A DNA stretch of 64,000 bases from CAZFLY01 sp964519995 (GCA_964519995.1 CAZFLY010000003.1:1-64000), one strand, 5' to 3'. Shown: positions 15,724 through 25,238, counted from the stretch's first letter. Translations and numbers: made by a program. Notes: a model not told the origin generated them from the sequence alone.

Positions 15724-17232
15724 ATGAGTTTTTTGCAGAAAATAGCTCTGACTTGGCAAAAGGTTAGCCTTATTCATCGGGCCTTACTTGTTGCAGTCGG
15801 TCTGACATTTATTATTGTCGCTGCGCTGCTTGTGCGCTGGGCACGCGAACCCGATATGAGAATGTTATATCAAAATTTATCCCCGGCAGAAGCATCCAAG
15901 ATCACAGAGAAAATTAGTGAGAAAGATATCCCCTATAAACTCAGTGACGGCGGAACCACAATATACGTACCGCAAGAAAACGTCTACCAGCTACGGCTTG
16001 ATATGGCCAAGGAGGGACTTCCTGTAGGGGAACAAAGTGGCTACAGGATATTTGACGACGAAAAAATTGGTGTAAGTCCATTTGTTCAGAATGTTAATCT
16101 AAAGCGGGCGCTACAGGAAGAACTGGCTAAGAGCATTCAAATGATCGACGGTGTCTCACACGCCCGCGTCCACATAGTTAGCTCCGAGCAGCAACTCTTT
16201 GTCGCCGAAGCCGCCCAGACGACTGCCTCTGTTGTTCTGCGACTAAGGCCGGGCTACAAATTAAGCGCTTCGAATATCGCAGCGATCACCCATTTGGTCT
16301 CCGGAAGTGTCAAAGGACTCACCGCGGAAAAGGTGACAGTCATAGACAGTCAGGGACGACTGCTCTCCGGCAGCTCCGACCAAACCATGGTCAGCGGGGC
16401 CGGTACGGCTCAGGACTACAAGGAAAGAGTAGAGCAAGGTCTGGCAAAAAAGGCCGAAGATATGCTAACCGCCGTACTGGGGCCGGGCCGTGCGACAGTA
16501 AGAGTCAGCGCTGTAATCGACATGAACAGCGTCAATACCCTCACAGAAATCTACGATCCAAGCGCAAAAGTCACCGCAAAGGAAGAAATCAAAACCAAAT
16601 CCGAAATCGAGCAGCCTACAGCGTCTGCTGAAGGCGAGACCGCAACACCAGGAAACACAAAGAAAGATGAAACGGTTGTCACCGAGTATGAAGTGGGGAA
16701 AACGGTCAAGCAACAAGTTGTTCTGCCCGGCGAGATAAAATCTTTATCCGTGGCTGCCTTTGTTGATTTGACTCCTACTGATACCAACGAGGCTGAAACC
16801 ACTGGACAACCTGCCATGATAATGCAGTTGTCCGACGTAGAGGATATCATTAAAAATGCCCTCGGTCTTAAGCAGACAGACTTGCTTAAGGTTGTTCAGG
16901 TGAGATTTCATCGCCCGGCTGAAGTACTGATTGAAGAAGAGCCATCCAACTGGCCCCGCTACATAGCGATCGCCCGTCACACCTCTTTAGGCGTTATGGC
17001 GATCTGCGCACTGCTCGTATTTCGAATATTCAATAGCGCCAGAAAAAAGGCTGCCGCCGAGGCAGCGTCGAAACAACTGCCTGCGGCCGAGGCAGGAGCA
17101 ATCGGTTTTCTACCAGCCGGACAAGGGACTTCTGAATCTTTGGTTCTGCGTAAACAAATAGCCGGTGCCATACAGAGCAATCCAGAGCAAGTCAGACAAT
17201 TGTTCGCAAGTTGGTTAGAGGAAAAGGAGTAA
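15724..17232 (+). CDS. fliF: Flagellar MS-ring protein FliF
   Basis: About 502 residues. FliF forms the MS ring in the inner membrane, the base for rod and C ring. There is an N-terminal membrane segment (residues 18-42) and the ring-building motifs YQNLSPAEASKITEKI, EKDIPYKL, VYQLRLDMAKEGLP, and ARVHIVSSEQQLF. A second membrane segment lies near residues 415-437. The C-terminal tail for FliG binding is short and ends in RQLFASWLEEKE. An ATG at 15724 directly follows a TTG at 15721. Confidence 0.96.
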   Translation: MSFLQKIALTWQKVSLIHRALLVAVGLTFIIVAALLVRWAREPDMRMLYQNLSPAEASKITEKISEKDIPYKLSDGGTTIYVPQENVYQLRLDMAKEGLPVGEQSGYRIFDDEKIGVSPFVQNVNLKRALQEELAKSIQMIDGVSHARVHIVSSEQQLFVAEAAQTTASVVLRLRPGYKLSASNIAAITHLVSGSVKGLTAEKVTVIDSQGRLLSGSSDQTMVSGAGTAQDYKERVEQGLAKKAEDMLTAVLGPGRATVRVSAVIDMNSVNTLTEIYDPSAKVTAKEEIKTKSEIEQPTASAEGETATPGNTKKDETVVTEYEVGKTVKQQVVLPGEIKSLSVAAFVDLTPTDTNEAETTGQPAMIMQLSDVEDIIKNALGLKQTDLLKVVQVRFHRPAEVLIEEEPSNWPRYIAIARHTSLGVMAICALLVFRIFNSARKKAAAEAASKQLPAAEAGAIGFLPAGQGTSESLVLRKQIAGAIQSNPEQVRQLFASWLEEKE

Positions 17233-17239
17233 CAGACAA

Positions 17240-18241
17240 GTGACCCTGACAGGCAAACAAAAAGCCGCGATGTTGTTAATGAACCTCGACGTACCCACCG
17301 CAGCAGAGCTGCTCAAAGGTTTCGATACAACAACAGTCCAGCAGTTAGCAGTGGAGTTGAGCTATCTCGATGCGGCAGGCTACCGTAACAGCACCCAAAG
17401 TGCTGAGATTACGAGACAGTTCTATGATTCGCTTCACAAACGGCCGGAATTCGAGATGAAAAACTTCCTGCAGGAGATGCTCAAGAATACACTGGGCGAC
17501 GAAAAAGCTACACAGATTCAAACCCAGATACAGGAACTGTTACAGAAACGAGATCCTTTTATTACCATCCGGACCGCCGAAGCAGAAACGTTGACCTCGG
17601 TTCTGGAAACCGAGCATCCACAAGCCGTCGCTGTTGTCCTGTCGGAGATGTCCGCAAAGAAAAGCTCACAGATACTTGGCATGCTTGGTGAAGGAGTCCG
17701 GCTAAGCGCTGTCGGCAGAATGACGAGCTTAGAAACTGTAACAACCGAGGCCAAGGCGCGAATCGCGCAAATGGTCACTAAACGTTTGGACACCGCCTTG
17801 GCTGCTCGCAAGAGCGGAACTGTGCAAGCCCGGCCGGAACAGTCACTAAGAAAGGTAGCTGTGATTTTGAGAAACCTTAATAAAGAGCTTCGAGATGGTG
17901 TCCTTGGAGCCATACAGCAAAAGGACAGTGAAGCGAGCCAGACGGTAACCAACTTAATGGTAGTGTGGGATGATATCCCACAAGTAGCTGACAGGTCGCT
18001 GCAGGAGTCACTACGAGGTATTGACGAGCGACAACTCGCGTTGGCATTACATGATGCAGATGACTTCATTGCCAAAAAAATAAAATCCAATATCTCCGAA
18101 CGGGCAGCTGCTATGTTGGACGAGGAGGCATCACTTATGTCGGCCCCAAAAAGTGAAGATGTCAATCAAGCAAAGGAAAAAATTATCAACGCTCTGCGTG
18201 AAATGAACAGCAAGGGTGAACTAACCTTTACAGAAGAATAG
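17240..18241 (+). CDS. fliG: Flagellar motor switch protein FliG
   Basis: 333 residues, normal. FliG forms the torque-bearing layer of the C ring, binding FliF by its N-terminus and stators by its C-terminus. Visible parts are the N-terminal GKQKAAMLLMNLDVPTAAEL, a middle domain with EHPQAVAVVLSEMSAKKSSQILGML, and a C-terminal torque helix region (ADRSLQESLRGIDERQLALALH, then SERAAAMLDEE). The start is GTG with AGGAG in the end of fliF, 8 bases away, so translation is probably coupled. Confidence 0.95.
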   Translation: MTLTGKQKAAMLLMNLDVPTAAELLKGFDTTTVQQLAVELSYLDAAGYRNSTQSAEITRQFYDSLHKRPEFEMKNFLQEMLKNTLGDEKATQIQTQIQELLQKRDPFITIRTAEAETLTSVLETEHPQAVAVVLSEMSAKKSSQILGMLGEGVRLSAVGRMTSLETVTTEAKARIAQMVTKRLDTALAARKSGTVQARPEQSLRKVAVILRNLNKELRDGVLGAIQQKDSEASQTVTNLMVVWDDIPQVADRSLQESLRGIDERQLALALHDADDFIAKKIKSNISERAAAMLDEEASLMSAPKSEDVNQAKEKIINALREMNSKGELTFTEE

Positions 18242-18245
18242 TATT

Positions 18246-18845
18246 ATGGCTGGGACATTTACAGTCAATCTGCTCAAGCCAGTAACATCGGTGTCAATCA
18301 TTGAAGACCATAAGGTCCTGCAAAACGACACCTCAACAACCGTTGAACAATGTAATAATAGCCAGCCGGCTTCTGCTATAGAAACGCAACTGAGCCTGAA
18401 GCAGGATTTGCACCAACAAAAGGCTGAACTAAAACAGGTTTGCCAGACACTCAATAACCTTGTCGATAAGCTCAATAAATTTTATAGCGATGTATTGTCC
18501 ACACATAAGGAGCAAATCGCCAAGCTTTCCATAGAAATAGCAAGAAAGATTCTGATGCAGAAAGTACACAAGGGAGATTATGAGATAGAGCCTATCATCG
18601 AAGAAGTATTGAAAAATGCGCCTGCGCATCAGGAATTGGTTGTACATGTCAGTCCTACGGACCTAGCTCAATGTCAAAAGACACAGCAGGATGATCCTAA
18701 CGGCGCTTTCGCCAGTATTAAGTTCGTGGCAGATACTAACATTGGTCGGGCGGAATGTTTGCTCGAAAGCCCCAAGGGAATAATCAAATCTTTCATTGAA
18801 GAACATATGGAGCGGATTAGCGAAGCTCTTTCGAAGATGGAGTGA
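18246..18845 (+). CDS. fliH: Flagellar assembly protein FliH
   Basis: 199 residues in the expected position between fliG and fliI. FliH dimers hold the ATPase FliI and tether it to the export gate and FliN. The central part is helical and charged (QDLHQQKAELKQVCQTLNN). The C-terminal half fits the FliH/YscL pattern: LSIEIARKILMQKVHKGDYE, then VLKNAPAHQELVVHVSPTDL, VADTNIGRAECLLESPKGII. Identification rests on synteny plus this C-terminal similarity. Confidence 0.85.
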   Translation: MAGTFTVNLLKPVTSVSIIEDHKVLQNDTSTTVEQCNNSQPASAIETQLSLKQDLHQQKAELKQVCQTLNNLVDKLNKFYSDVLSTHKEQIAKLSIEIARKILMQKVHKGDYEIEPIIEEVLKNAPAHQELVVHVSPTDLAQCQKTQQDDPNGAFASIKFVADTNIGRAECLLESPKGIIKSFIEEHMERISEALSKME

Positions 18846-18848
18846 CTT

Positions 18849-20210
18849 ATGGATAACAACGAAGCCGGCAATTTTTCGATCGATTTTGAAAAGTTTCACT
18901 CGGTCGTGCAAGAGGTCAATTTACTGGACCGCCAAGGATACGTGGTACGGGTCTCAGGCACAACTGTCGAGACTGCTGGCCCAAGAGTAGGACTGGGTGA
19001 ACTCTGTGGAATCCACATTCGTGATGGCCGACGAGTACTAGCAGAGGTTGTAGGTTTTCAAAATGATCACCTCATCTTACTGCCCCTGGCGCACATAGAA
19101 GGTATATCGCCCGGTGATACCATAACAGCCAGAACAACACCGCGCCATATAACCTTAAGCGAGCACGTCCTGGGTAGAGTACTAAATGGTCTGGGTGAAC
19201 CTATCGATGACAAAGGCCCCTTGATAGGAACAGATAAAAAAGTATTAGATGTAAGCAGCCCTCCACCATTGAGCCGAGAGAAGATTACCGAGCCCCTATC
19301 ACTGGGAATAAGATCGCTTGACGGTGTGCTAACGTGCGGTAAGGGACAGCGAGTCGGTATCTTTTCAGGCAGTGGCGTGGGCAAGAGTGTGCTTCTCGGT
19401 GACATTGCCAATTCCAGTGAAGCAGCAGTTAACATTGTTGCATTGATAGGAGAGCGTGGCCGTGAGGTCCGTGAATTCCTTGAAGAAAATCTCGGTCAAA
19501 AGGGCCTCGCTCGCAGCGTTGTAGTGGTTGCTCCATCAGACGCGCCGCCTATTCAGCGAGTAAAAGCTGCGTTTGTGGCCGTTACGATCGCCGAGTACTT
19601 CAGAGACAAAGCGAAAACCGTGCTATTCATGATGGATTCGATCACGCGCTTTGCGCAGGCCCAGCGACAAATCGGTCTTGCCGCAGGCGAGCCGCCAGCG
19701 ACTAAAGGCTACTGTCCGAGCGTTTTCTCACTAATGCCAAGGCTCATTGAACGTCTGGGATGCGCCGAGAATGGCAGCATCACAGGCATAATCACGGTTC
19801 TGGTAGAAAATGATGATTTAGCCGACCCCGTCGCTGACACTGCCAGAAGCCTTCTGGATGGGCATATCGTCCTATCAAGAAAACTGGCTGATAGAGGACA
19901 TTATCCTGCCGTGGACATACTGCAAAGTGTCAGTCGATTAATGCCTGCAGTAACCAGCAAAGAGCACAGAATCGCAATCCAAAAACTAAAAGAAATATAC
20001 GCCACATACACCGACGCCGAAGACATGATTAACATCGGCGCTTTTTCGCCGGGCAGCAATCGGCGCATCGATGGTGCCATTACCTTAATTGACAAAATAA
20101 ATAAATTTCTAATTCAGCCCGTCCGTCAACGAACAGCCTTCGATGAAACCGTCAAGCAGCTGACTGAAATTACCAGATCGTGGGATCAGCTTATAGGTGA
20201 CGCGAGATAG
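18849..20210 (+). CDS. fliI: Flagellum-specific ATPase FliI
   Basis: 453 residues, normal. FliI is the F1-beta-like hexameric ATPase of the flagellar type III export system. Walker A SGSGVGKS is at residues 173-180. Other signatures are VVVAPSDAPPIQRVKAAFVA, MDSITRFAQAQRQIGLAAGE, PPATKGYCPSVFSLMPRLIE and the ADPVADTARSLLDGHIVLSR segment. It begins 3 nt after the fliH stop. Confidence 0.97.
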   Translation: MDNNEAGNFSIDFEKFHSVVQEVNLLDRQGYVVRVSGTTVETAGPRVGLGELCGIHIRDGRRVLAEVVGFQNDHLILLPLAHIEGISPGDTITARTTPRHITLSEHVLGRVLNGLGEPIDDKGPLIGTDKKVLDVSSPPPLSREKITEPLSLGIRSLDGVLTCGKGQRVGIFSGSGVGKSVLLGDIANSSEAAVNIVALIGERGREVREFLEENLGQKGLARSVVVVAPSDAPPIQRVKAAFVAVTIAEYFRDKAKTVLFMMDSITRFAQAQRQIGLAAGEPPATKGYCPSVFSLMPRLIERLGCAENGSITGIITVLVENDDLADPVADTARSLLDGHIVLSRKLADRGHYPAVDILQSVSRLMPAVTSKEHRIAIQKLKEIYATYTDAEDMINIGAFSPGSNRRIDGAITLIDKINKFLIQPVRQRTAFDETVKQLTEITRSWDQLIGDAR

Positions 20211-20224
20211 GCATTAGAATCTCA

Positions 20225-20680
20225 ATGAAACGATTCGTATGGCGCTTGCAGCGTGTGTTGGATATAAAGACAAAGGAAGAACAGGCGAAAAGAGCAGAAT
20301 TATTCCAGCTAACAGAAAAGTTAGCCGAGACACGAGGAAAATTGCTCATGCGAAAAAGGATATTACGTGATATAGCCGCCGGCATAGCTAAGAAAGAACC
20401 GCAGAAACGATTACATGAACAGCAGCTTTTTCTGAAGTTTTCAACTATCAACGATGAACTGATCAAGAAACTTCAAAGCGAAATATGTGAGTTGGAATCA
20501 CAACAAAGAAAAAAGATTACCGAGGTCTTAAAAGCGAGACGGTTCAAGGAAGGTTTGGAAAAATTACGAGCTGAGGCAAGAGAACAATATATAACAGAGC
20601 AAGAGAAACTCGAACAAAAGACCCTGGATGAAGTCGCCACTGTTTTCTCCGCTCGACTGAACAATAGGAACCTGGAATAA
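20225..20680 (+). CDS. fliJ: Flagellar export chaperone FliJ
   Basis: 151 residues, almost entirely coiled coil and very rich in Lys, Glu, Arg and Gln. It starts with the family pattern FVWRLQRVLDIKTKEEQAKR. FliJ inserts into the FliI hexamer and couples ATP hydrolysis and proton force to export. The position straight after fliI agrees. Confidence 0.88.
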   Translation: MKRFVWRLQRVLDIKTKEEQAKRAELFQLTEKLAETRGKLLMRKRILRDIAAGIAKKEPQKRLHEQQLFLKFSTINDELIKKLQSEICELESQQRKKITEVLKARRFKEGLEKLRAEAREQYITEQEKLEQKTLDEVATVFSARLNNRNLE

Positions 20681-20727
20681 TTCTTTTTATCTGTAGGCAT
20701 AACAGCTAAAAACTCAGGAGATAAACC

Positions 20728-21441
20728 ATGAGTAAGAAGCTCATAGTCATTATAGCAGGATCGGGCCTGATAAGCTTTGCTGCGGCCTTTGTTATTGCAT
20801 GGTTGACCCAACAAGCACCATCAAGTCCTCCGGGGCAATCAGCTCAGGCCAAACAACAGACCGAGCTGAATCTGCCAACATCAGAAGCCGACGAGACGAG
20901 TACCCAAACCCGTGATTTTAGCACAACCGGTAGAGCCATGACAGAGAAGCAACTCAAAGACCTCGTTTATGACGTCAGACTGAAAATGCAGGAGTACGAT
21001 AACAAACTGCAAAGCCTCAAACTGCGCGAGCAAAGACTACAGACGGCCCAGCAGACATTAAGAGAAGATATCGAAAGCCTCAACAACCTGCGAATTGAAC
21101 TCGCATCTGCTGTAGCCATCCTCAAAAATGAACGTGATAAGCTCGAAAAAAGCAGGACTGAAGTTGCCCAAAATGAGAAACGGAACCTCGTGTCCATCGC
21201 CGCCACATACGACAAAATGGACGCAACAAGTGCCGGCAAGATACTGAGCAGCATGTGCTCAGGCCAATTGCAGAAAGGCATCCATACAGATGTAGACAAC
21301 AACATCGAAGACGCCGTCAAAATACTGTACTACATGACAGAAAGAACCAAAGCTAAATTATTAGCAGAACTGGTCAATTCTGAGCCCTCACTTGCTGCTC
21401 TTCTGTCCCAAAAACTGAAAACTGTAGTGGAGAGACAATAG
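20728..21441 (+). CDS. MotE-like protein (MgtE N-domain family)
   Basis: 237 residues with an N-terminal signal-anchor (residues 5-27), a Gln/Ser/Thr-rich linker, a long coiled coil (about 75-155), and a C-terminal domain of the MgtE N-terminal/MotE type (IAATYDKMDATSAGKILSSM, DAVKILYYMTERTKAKLLAE). In other bacteria MotE is a periplasmic partner of motor proteins, and related proteins often stand between fliJ and motA. That is exactly the position here, so I infer a stator or basal-body accessory role. The short gap before motA suggests joint translation. Confidence 0.75.
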   Translation: MSKKLIVIIAGSGLISFAAAFVIAWLTQQAPSSPPGQSAQAKQQTELNLPTSEADETSTQTRDFSTTGRAMTEKQLKDLVYDVRLKMQEYDNKLQSLKLREQRLQTAQQTLREDIESLNNLRIELASAVAILKNERDKLEKSRTEVAQNEKRNLVSIAATYDKMDATSAGKILSSMCSGQLQKGIHTDVDNNIEDAVKILYYMTERTKAKLLAELVNSEPSLAALLSQKLKTVVERQ

Positions 21442-21445
21442 TACC

Positions 21446-22216
21446 ATGGATGTCGCAACGATAGTAGGAGTAATGCTTGGTTTTTTTGTGATCGTTGGGG
21501 CCATCGTTGCCGGTGGCGGCGCTGGAATGTTTTTGCATATTCCCTCGTTGGCAATAACAATTGGTGGGATGATCTGTGCAACACTCATCCATTTTTCGCT
21601 GCCGCAGTTCTTGGGAATCTTCTCTGTAATCAAAAAAACAATAGTTACAAAAATACCATCTCAGCCAGAGCTTATTCAAAAGATGGTCAACTTCGCCGCC
21701 ATCAACAGGCGCGATGGGACACTGGCCCTTGAACCGGAAATTGGCAAACTTAGCGACATGTTTTTCATCAAGGGTATGCAATTACTCGTTGACGGCCAGG
21801 ATTCTGAAGTAATCCGCGACCTTCTAACTCCTGAGATTCAGTATCTTCAAGAACGTCATTCAAAAGGCAAGAAAATCTTGGAGTTCATGGGAGCCGCAGC
21901 TCCTGCCTTTGGGATGATAGGCACACTTATCGGTCTGATACAGATGTTAAGAAGTCTTGAGTCGCCTGAAAAGATAGGCGCGGGAATGGCCGTAGCTCTG
22001 CTCACGACATTCTATGGGGCATTCTCGGCCAACCTGATCTTCATTCCATTGGCGGGAAAGCTGGGCATTTATTCGAAAGAAGAGTCCACCGCCATGGAGA
22101 TGGTCGTCGAAGGTGTCTGTGCCGTCTCGCAAGGTGACAACCCCACGACCGTCCGCGAAAAACTCCAAGCATTTGTATCTCAAAGCAGACGTCAGGAAGT
22201 AAAAGCAACAGTATAA
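21446..22216 (+). CDS. motA: Flagellar stator protein MotA
   Basis: 256 residues with four membrane segments. MotA forms the pentamer that rotates around the MotB dimer and pushes FliG. The family pattern is clear: IVGAIVAGGGAGMFLHIPSL, FAAINRRDGTLALEPEIGKL, GAAAPAFGMIGTLIGLIQML, GAGMAVALLTTFYGAFSANL, FIPLAGKL. It is followed without a gap by two motB genes. Ion specificity (H+ or Na+) is not evident. Confidence 0.96.
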   Translation: MDVATIVGVMLGFFVIVGAIVAGGGAGMFLHIPSLAITIGGMICATLIHFSLPQFLGIFSVIKKTIVTKIPSQPELIQKMVNFAAINRRDGTLALEPEIGKLSDMFFIKGMQLLVDGQDSEVIRDLLTPEIQYLQERHSKGKKILEFMGAAAPAFGMIGTLIGLIQMLRSLESPEKIGAGMAVALLTTFYGAFSANLIFIPLAGKLGIYSKEESTAMEMVVEGVCAVSQGDNPTTVREKLQAFVSQSRRQEVKATV

Positions 22217-22917
22217 TGCCTCGCGCTGAGAAAAATACACAGTCCGATGACACCCAAAGTGCACCGGAATGGATGGTAACTTTCAGCGACTGTATGACGC
22301 TGCTGCTGACCTTTTTTGTTCTTCTGTTGAGCTTTTCCTCATTTGACGACAAAGTCTTCCGGAAAATGGAAACTGCTCTGGCCGAAGCTTTGCCGGGGGT
22401 TGGCATGTCAATGATGAAGGATAAAGACGCATTCCTGACTATCAGGCAGATCCAATACAAAAAAGATCTTCAAAAAGGAAGTGAAAAACCTACCCTAAAC
22501 GGAAACATCGAAGCTAATCCGAAAGAGGACATAAGTCTCTTACCCTTTCAGAATCGAAAAGTATTCCTGATCCCGTCCGAAAAGGTCTTTTGGGGCAGGG
22601 GTTCTTTCATTTCCTCCAGAGGACGTGAAATCCTCTCGGATGTAGCGTCGCTGTTGAAAACAGTACCCAATAGAATAGCAGTAAGTGAGAATAATCAGAC
22701 AAACGATAGAAAAAGTATTGAACTGGGCTTGTACCGTGCGTGGGCTGTTACAAAGTATCTCACGGAGCAACAGCATCTCGACAAGAATCGATTTAGTGTC
22801 TCAGCAGCAAGCACTATACCCCAACAGAATCTCTCAAGCGATCGAGCACGCCCTTCAAGGTCAGTAAGCAGACGTATGCTCGAGATAGTCATATTAGAAC
22901 GGAGTATTTACGATTGA
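22216..22917 (+). CDS. motB: Stator protein MotB, first paralogue
   Basis: 233 residues. One membrane segment carries the ion-binding Asp (VTFSDCMTLLLTFFVLLLSF, Asp25). The periplasmic part ends in an OmpA-like peptidoglycan-binding domain (RGREILSDVASLL, LGLYRAWAVTKYL, SVSRRMLEIVIL). Some residues that normally bind peptidoglycan are changed: the usual G-H-T-D-N stretch reads SENNQTNDR. The start overlaps the motA stop, so the two are translationally coupled. Confidence 0.92.
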   Translation: MPRAEKNTQSDDTQSAPEWMVTFSDCMTLLLTFFVLLLSFSSFDDKVFRKMETALAEALPGVGMSMMKDKDAFLTIRQIQYKKDLQKGSEKPTLNGNIEANPKEDISLLPFQNRKVFLIPSEKVFWGRGSFISSRGREILSDVASLLKTVPNRIAVSENNQTNDRKSIELGLYRAWAVTKYLTEQQHLDKNRFSVSAASTIPQQNLSSDRARPSRSVSRRMLEIVILERSIYD

Positions 22918-23687
22918 AAAAGCCGACTCGGCCAAAAGATGGTAAGTCATCCAAGGTCCCAGCATATATCGTTACCTTCTCCGACATGGTGACCTTGTTG
23001 CTGACATTTTTCGTCATGCTGCTCAGTCTTGCAGAAGTGCAGGACCCGGAACTGTTCAATAAAGGCCGGGACTCCTTCTGGCAATCAATCAGATATTGTG
23101 GACTCGGACCTCTTCTCGGAAGAAGGGTAAAAGTCAATCTGGGCAATCAAAAAGTCAAATATCCAATAAGCGATCCCAACAACGTATCCGAAAGCAGAGG
23201 CATAGATGAAAAGCAACAGACAATTCGGCAAACATTCAAGAGACTCAGACGCTCAATGGCTACAATACCCTCACAGCTAACCGCAGAAACGGTTAACTTC
23301 ACGGTAACGAACATTCAGTTTGCGCCTGGCCAGGCAATCTTGAATCAACCAGCAAAGAGCTTTCTGACCGAATTCTGTCTGGATCTGCAACAAAACCTCG
23401 ATCGCGAGACCACTATGCTCTATGTAGTTGGTCTGGCTAATGATGAAACAATGGAAAAACAACAGTGGATAATCTCAGCCCGACGAGCTCAGGCAGTAGC
23501 TGATTTTATCCAACAAACTTTATCTACACCCTCAAACCGGCAAGTAACATACGGCGAGACAAGCGAGCAGTCGAAATGGCGTATCTTCTGGTGGGGGGCA
23601 GGACCACGAGGGAATTGGGCAGGAAAGGACAGCAGTATATCAGGACAATCCGAAATATTGATCGCGATTCTCAAAAGAAGTCCCTGA
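22914..23687 (+). CDS. motB: Stator protein MotB, second paralogue
   Basis: 257 residues starting at a TTG that overlaps the stop of the first motB; GGAG lies 8 nt upstream. The membrane segment VTFSDMVTLLLTFFVMLLSL holds the conserved Asp24. The C-terminal OmpA-like domain is divergent (NFTVTNIQFAPGQAILNQPA, ISARRAQAVADFIQQ). It is clearly a second, distinct MotB and not a duplicate by assembly: identity to the first is obvious only around the membrane segment. Confidence 0.9.
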   Translation: MKKPTRPKDGKSSKVPAYIVTFSDMVTLLLTFFVMLLSLAEVQDPELFNKGRDSFWQSIRYCGLGPLLGRRVKVNLGNQKVKYPISDPNNVSESRGIDEKQQTIRQTFKRLRRSMATIPSQLTAETVNFTVTNIQFAPGQAILNQPAKSFLTEFCLDLQQNLDRETTMLYVVGLANDETMEKQQWIISARRAQAVADFIQQTLSTPSNRQVTYGETSEQSKWRIFWWGAGPRGNWAGKDSSISGQSEILIAILKRSP

Positions 23688-23777
23688 TTTGTGCGCCTGT
23701 CAAGTTTTTCGACATCCTGTGGGCCCCTTAACCCCAAAAATCCTGAATAATAAGGCATAGAATGCTTCTCAGCACTT

Positions 23778-23793
23778 CGGCACGCTTTTTGCA
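23778..23793 (+). promoter_or_regulatory. Sigma-54 promoter of fliO-fliP-fliQ-fliR-flhB
   Basis: CGGCACGCTTTTTGCA matches the -24/-12 consensus at all positions but the first, the same departure as the fliK promoter. It lies in the only sizeable gap (177 bp) of this plus-strand series; the leader to fliO is about 60 nt. Confidence 0.75.
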
Positions 23794-23864
23794 CAGATAC
23801 CTATGGATGGCTCCATCGCGCGACGATGTAGGGCTAATGTATATGCTTGGGCGGCTCGGGTCTA

Positions 23865-24338
23865 ATGAATCGAGACAGAAAAAAAATCGCTGTCATTTTA
23901 ATAGCAATCGTTTTAGCAAGCGGCAAGTACATGATGCTCTCAGCCCAGACAATAACAGAGTCAGAGACCCCACAATCTGGAGCTGATTCAGTTCTCACTA
24001 ACGACCCAAATTTCGCCATACAAACAGTCAATAGCCCCCCCAACCGAGAATTATTCATAAAACTAACGCTCTCAGTCCTGCTCATTATTGCTCTTGGTAT
24101 CGCGGCAATATACCTCTCAAAAAGGCTACTGCCAAAAATTACAAATCTGTCCGGCAAAGAGATTCGCGTCCTCGAAACAACTTACCTCGGCCCGCGTAAA
24201 GCTGTACACCTAATTGAAATAGACAGTCAAAGACTGCTCATAGGCAGTACAAACGAAAGCATCACAACGCTGGCTCACATCACAAACACGGTGACCGAGT
24301 TCCCAATGCACGAGTCCAATGAGAATATGCAGGTGTAA
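23865..24338 (+). CDS. fliO: Flagellar biosynthetic protein FliO
   Basis: About 157 residues from the ATG at 23865; the frame opens at a TTG 18 nt earlier. It has an N-terminal hydrophobic segment, a second membrane helix (LTLSVLLIIALGIAAIYLSK) and a cytoplasmic domain with the FliO pattern (IRVLETTYLGPRKAVHLIEI, RLLIGSTNESITTLAHI). FliO helps assemble the FliP-FliR export core. fliP starts 2 nt after its stop. Confidence 0.88.
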   Translation: MNRDRKKIAVILIAIVLASGKYMMLSAQTITESETPQSGADSVLTNDPNFAIQTVNSPPNRELFIKLTLSVLLIIALGIAAIYLSKRLLPKITNLSGKEIRVLETTYLGPRKAVHLIEIDSQRLLIGSTNESITTLAHITNTVTEFPMHESNENMQV

Positions 24339-24340
24339 TT

Positions 24341-25186
24341 ATGCCTCCTAAACTCATTAAAATATCGTTTGTGTTCTTCCTTTTTTCCACATCTGTTGCC
24401 ATATCGGGCACCCAGGCTGATAATATATTTACACAAGAAACCCTGGCAAAAAATGCTGTTCCTGCTTCGCCGGCAAATCAGCTCCCAAACAATGTTCCAA
24501 GCATCACTGATCTGATGACTATGATAGATAAGGCCACGAGCAAGGAAACTGATAACAAAGACTGGTCAACTCCAGTTAAGCTCGTAATAATTTTCACCGG
24601 TCTTGCCATTCTTCCCGGCCTTTTGGTTATGATGACGTCCTTTACACGCATCGTCATAGTACTGGCATTTGTCCGTCGCGCCCTTACGACCCAAACAATA
24701 CCACCAAACATAGCCATCACCGGCTTGGCGTTATTCCTTACGCTTTATACAATGGCTCCCACCTATGCAAAAATAAATACCGCCTCCATTCAGCCATATC
24801 TTGCCGACCAAATTGATTTTGCGACTGCAGGGGCAAAGGCAAGTCAGTATATGAAGGAATTTATGCTGCGCCAGAGCCGAAAAGCCGACCTGGCTCTGTT
24901 CGTACAAATGGCTAAAATCGAACCGCCCTCCAGTCCCATGGACATCGGGCTCCATATCGTTGTCCCGGCGTTTATCATAAGTGAATTTCGTACAGCATTT
25001 GAAATAGGCTGTATGCTGTTTATACCATTTCTTCTTGTGGATATGGTAATTGCCAGCGTTCTGCTCAGCGCAGGCATGATAATGCTACCCCCAATGATGA
25101 TTTCGCTGCCTTTCAAGCTGATACTATTTATCCTTGTTGACGGTTGGCAACTGCTGGCAAAAAGTCTCAGTCTCGGCTTCAGGTAA
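24341..25186 (+). CDS. fliP: Flagellar export gate protein FliP
   Basis: 281 residues. Five FliP subunits with FliQ and FliR form the export gate. There is a cleavable signal peptide (first ~26 residues), then four membrane segments with the signatures ILPGLLVMMTSFTRIVIVLA, QTIPPNIAITGLALFLT, FIISEFRTAFEIGCMLFIPF and LVDMVIASVLLSAGMIMLPP, ending DGWQLLAKSLSLGF. Length is normal for forms with a signal peptide. Confidence 0.97.
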   Translation: MPPKLIKISFVFFLFSTSVAISGTQADNIFTQETLAKNAVPASPANQLPNNVPSITDLMTMIDKATSKETDNKDWSTPVKLVIIFTGLAILPGLLVMMTSFTRIVIVLAFVRRALTTQTIPPNIAITGLALFLTLYTMAPTYAKINTASIQPYLADQIDFATAGAKASQYMKEFMLRQSRKADLALFVQMAKIEPPSSPMDIGLHIVVPAFIISEFRTAFEIGCMLFIPFLLVDMVIASVLLSAGMIMLPPMMISLPFKLILFILVDGWQLLAKSLSLGFR

Positions 25187-25238
25187 ATATAAAAAGAGTA
25201 CATCATAAACCGCTAATCATTCAATGGGAGCCTGTCAA

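Noticed and set aside
17518..18165. 215-residue minus-strand frame opposite fliG
   Set aside because: Shadow of the clearly coding fliG; Ser/Cys-rich composition typical of antisense frames.
22216..23687. The two motB genes as one gene split by a frameshift
   Set aside because: Each has its own membrane helix with Asp and its own OmpA-like end, and a ribosome binding site precedes the second.
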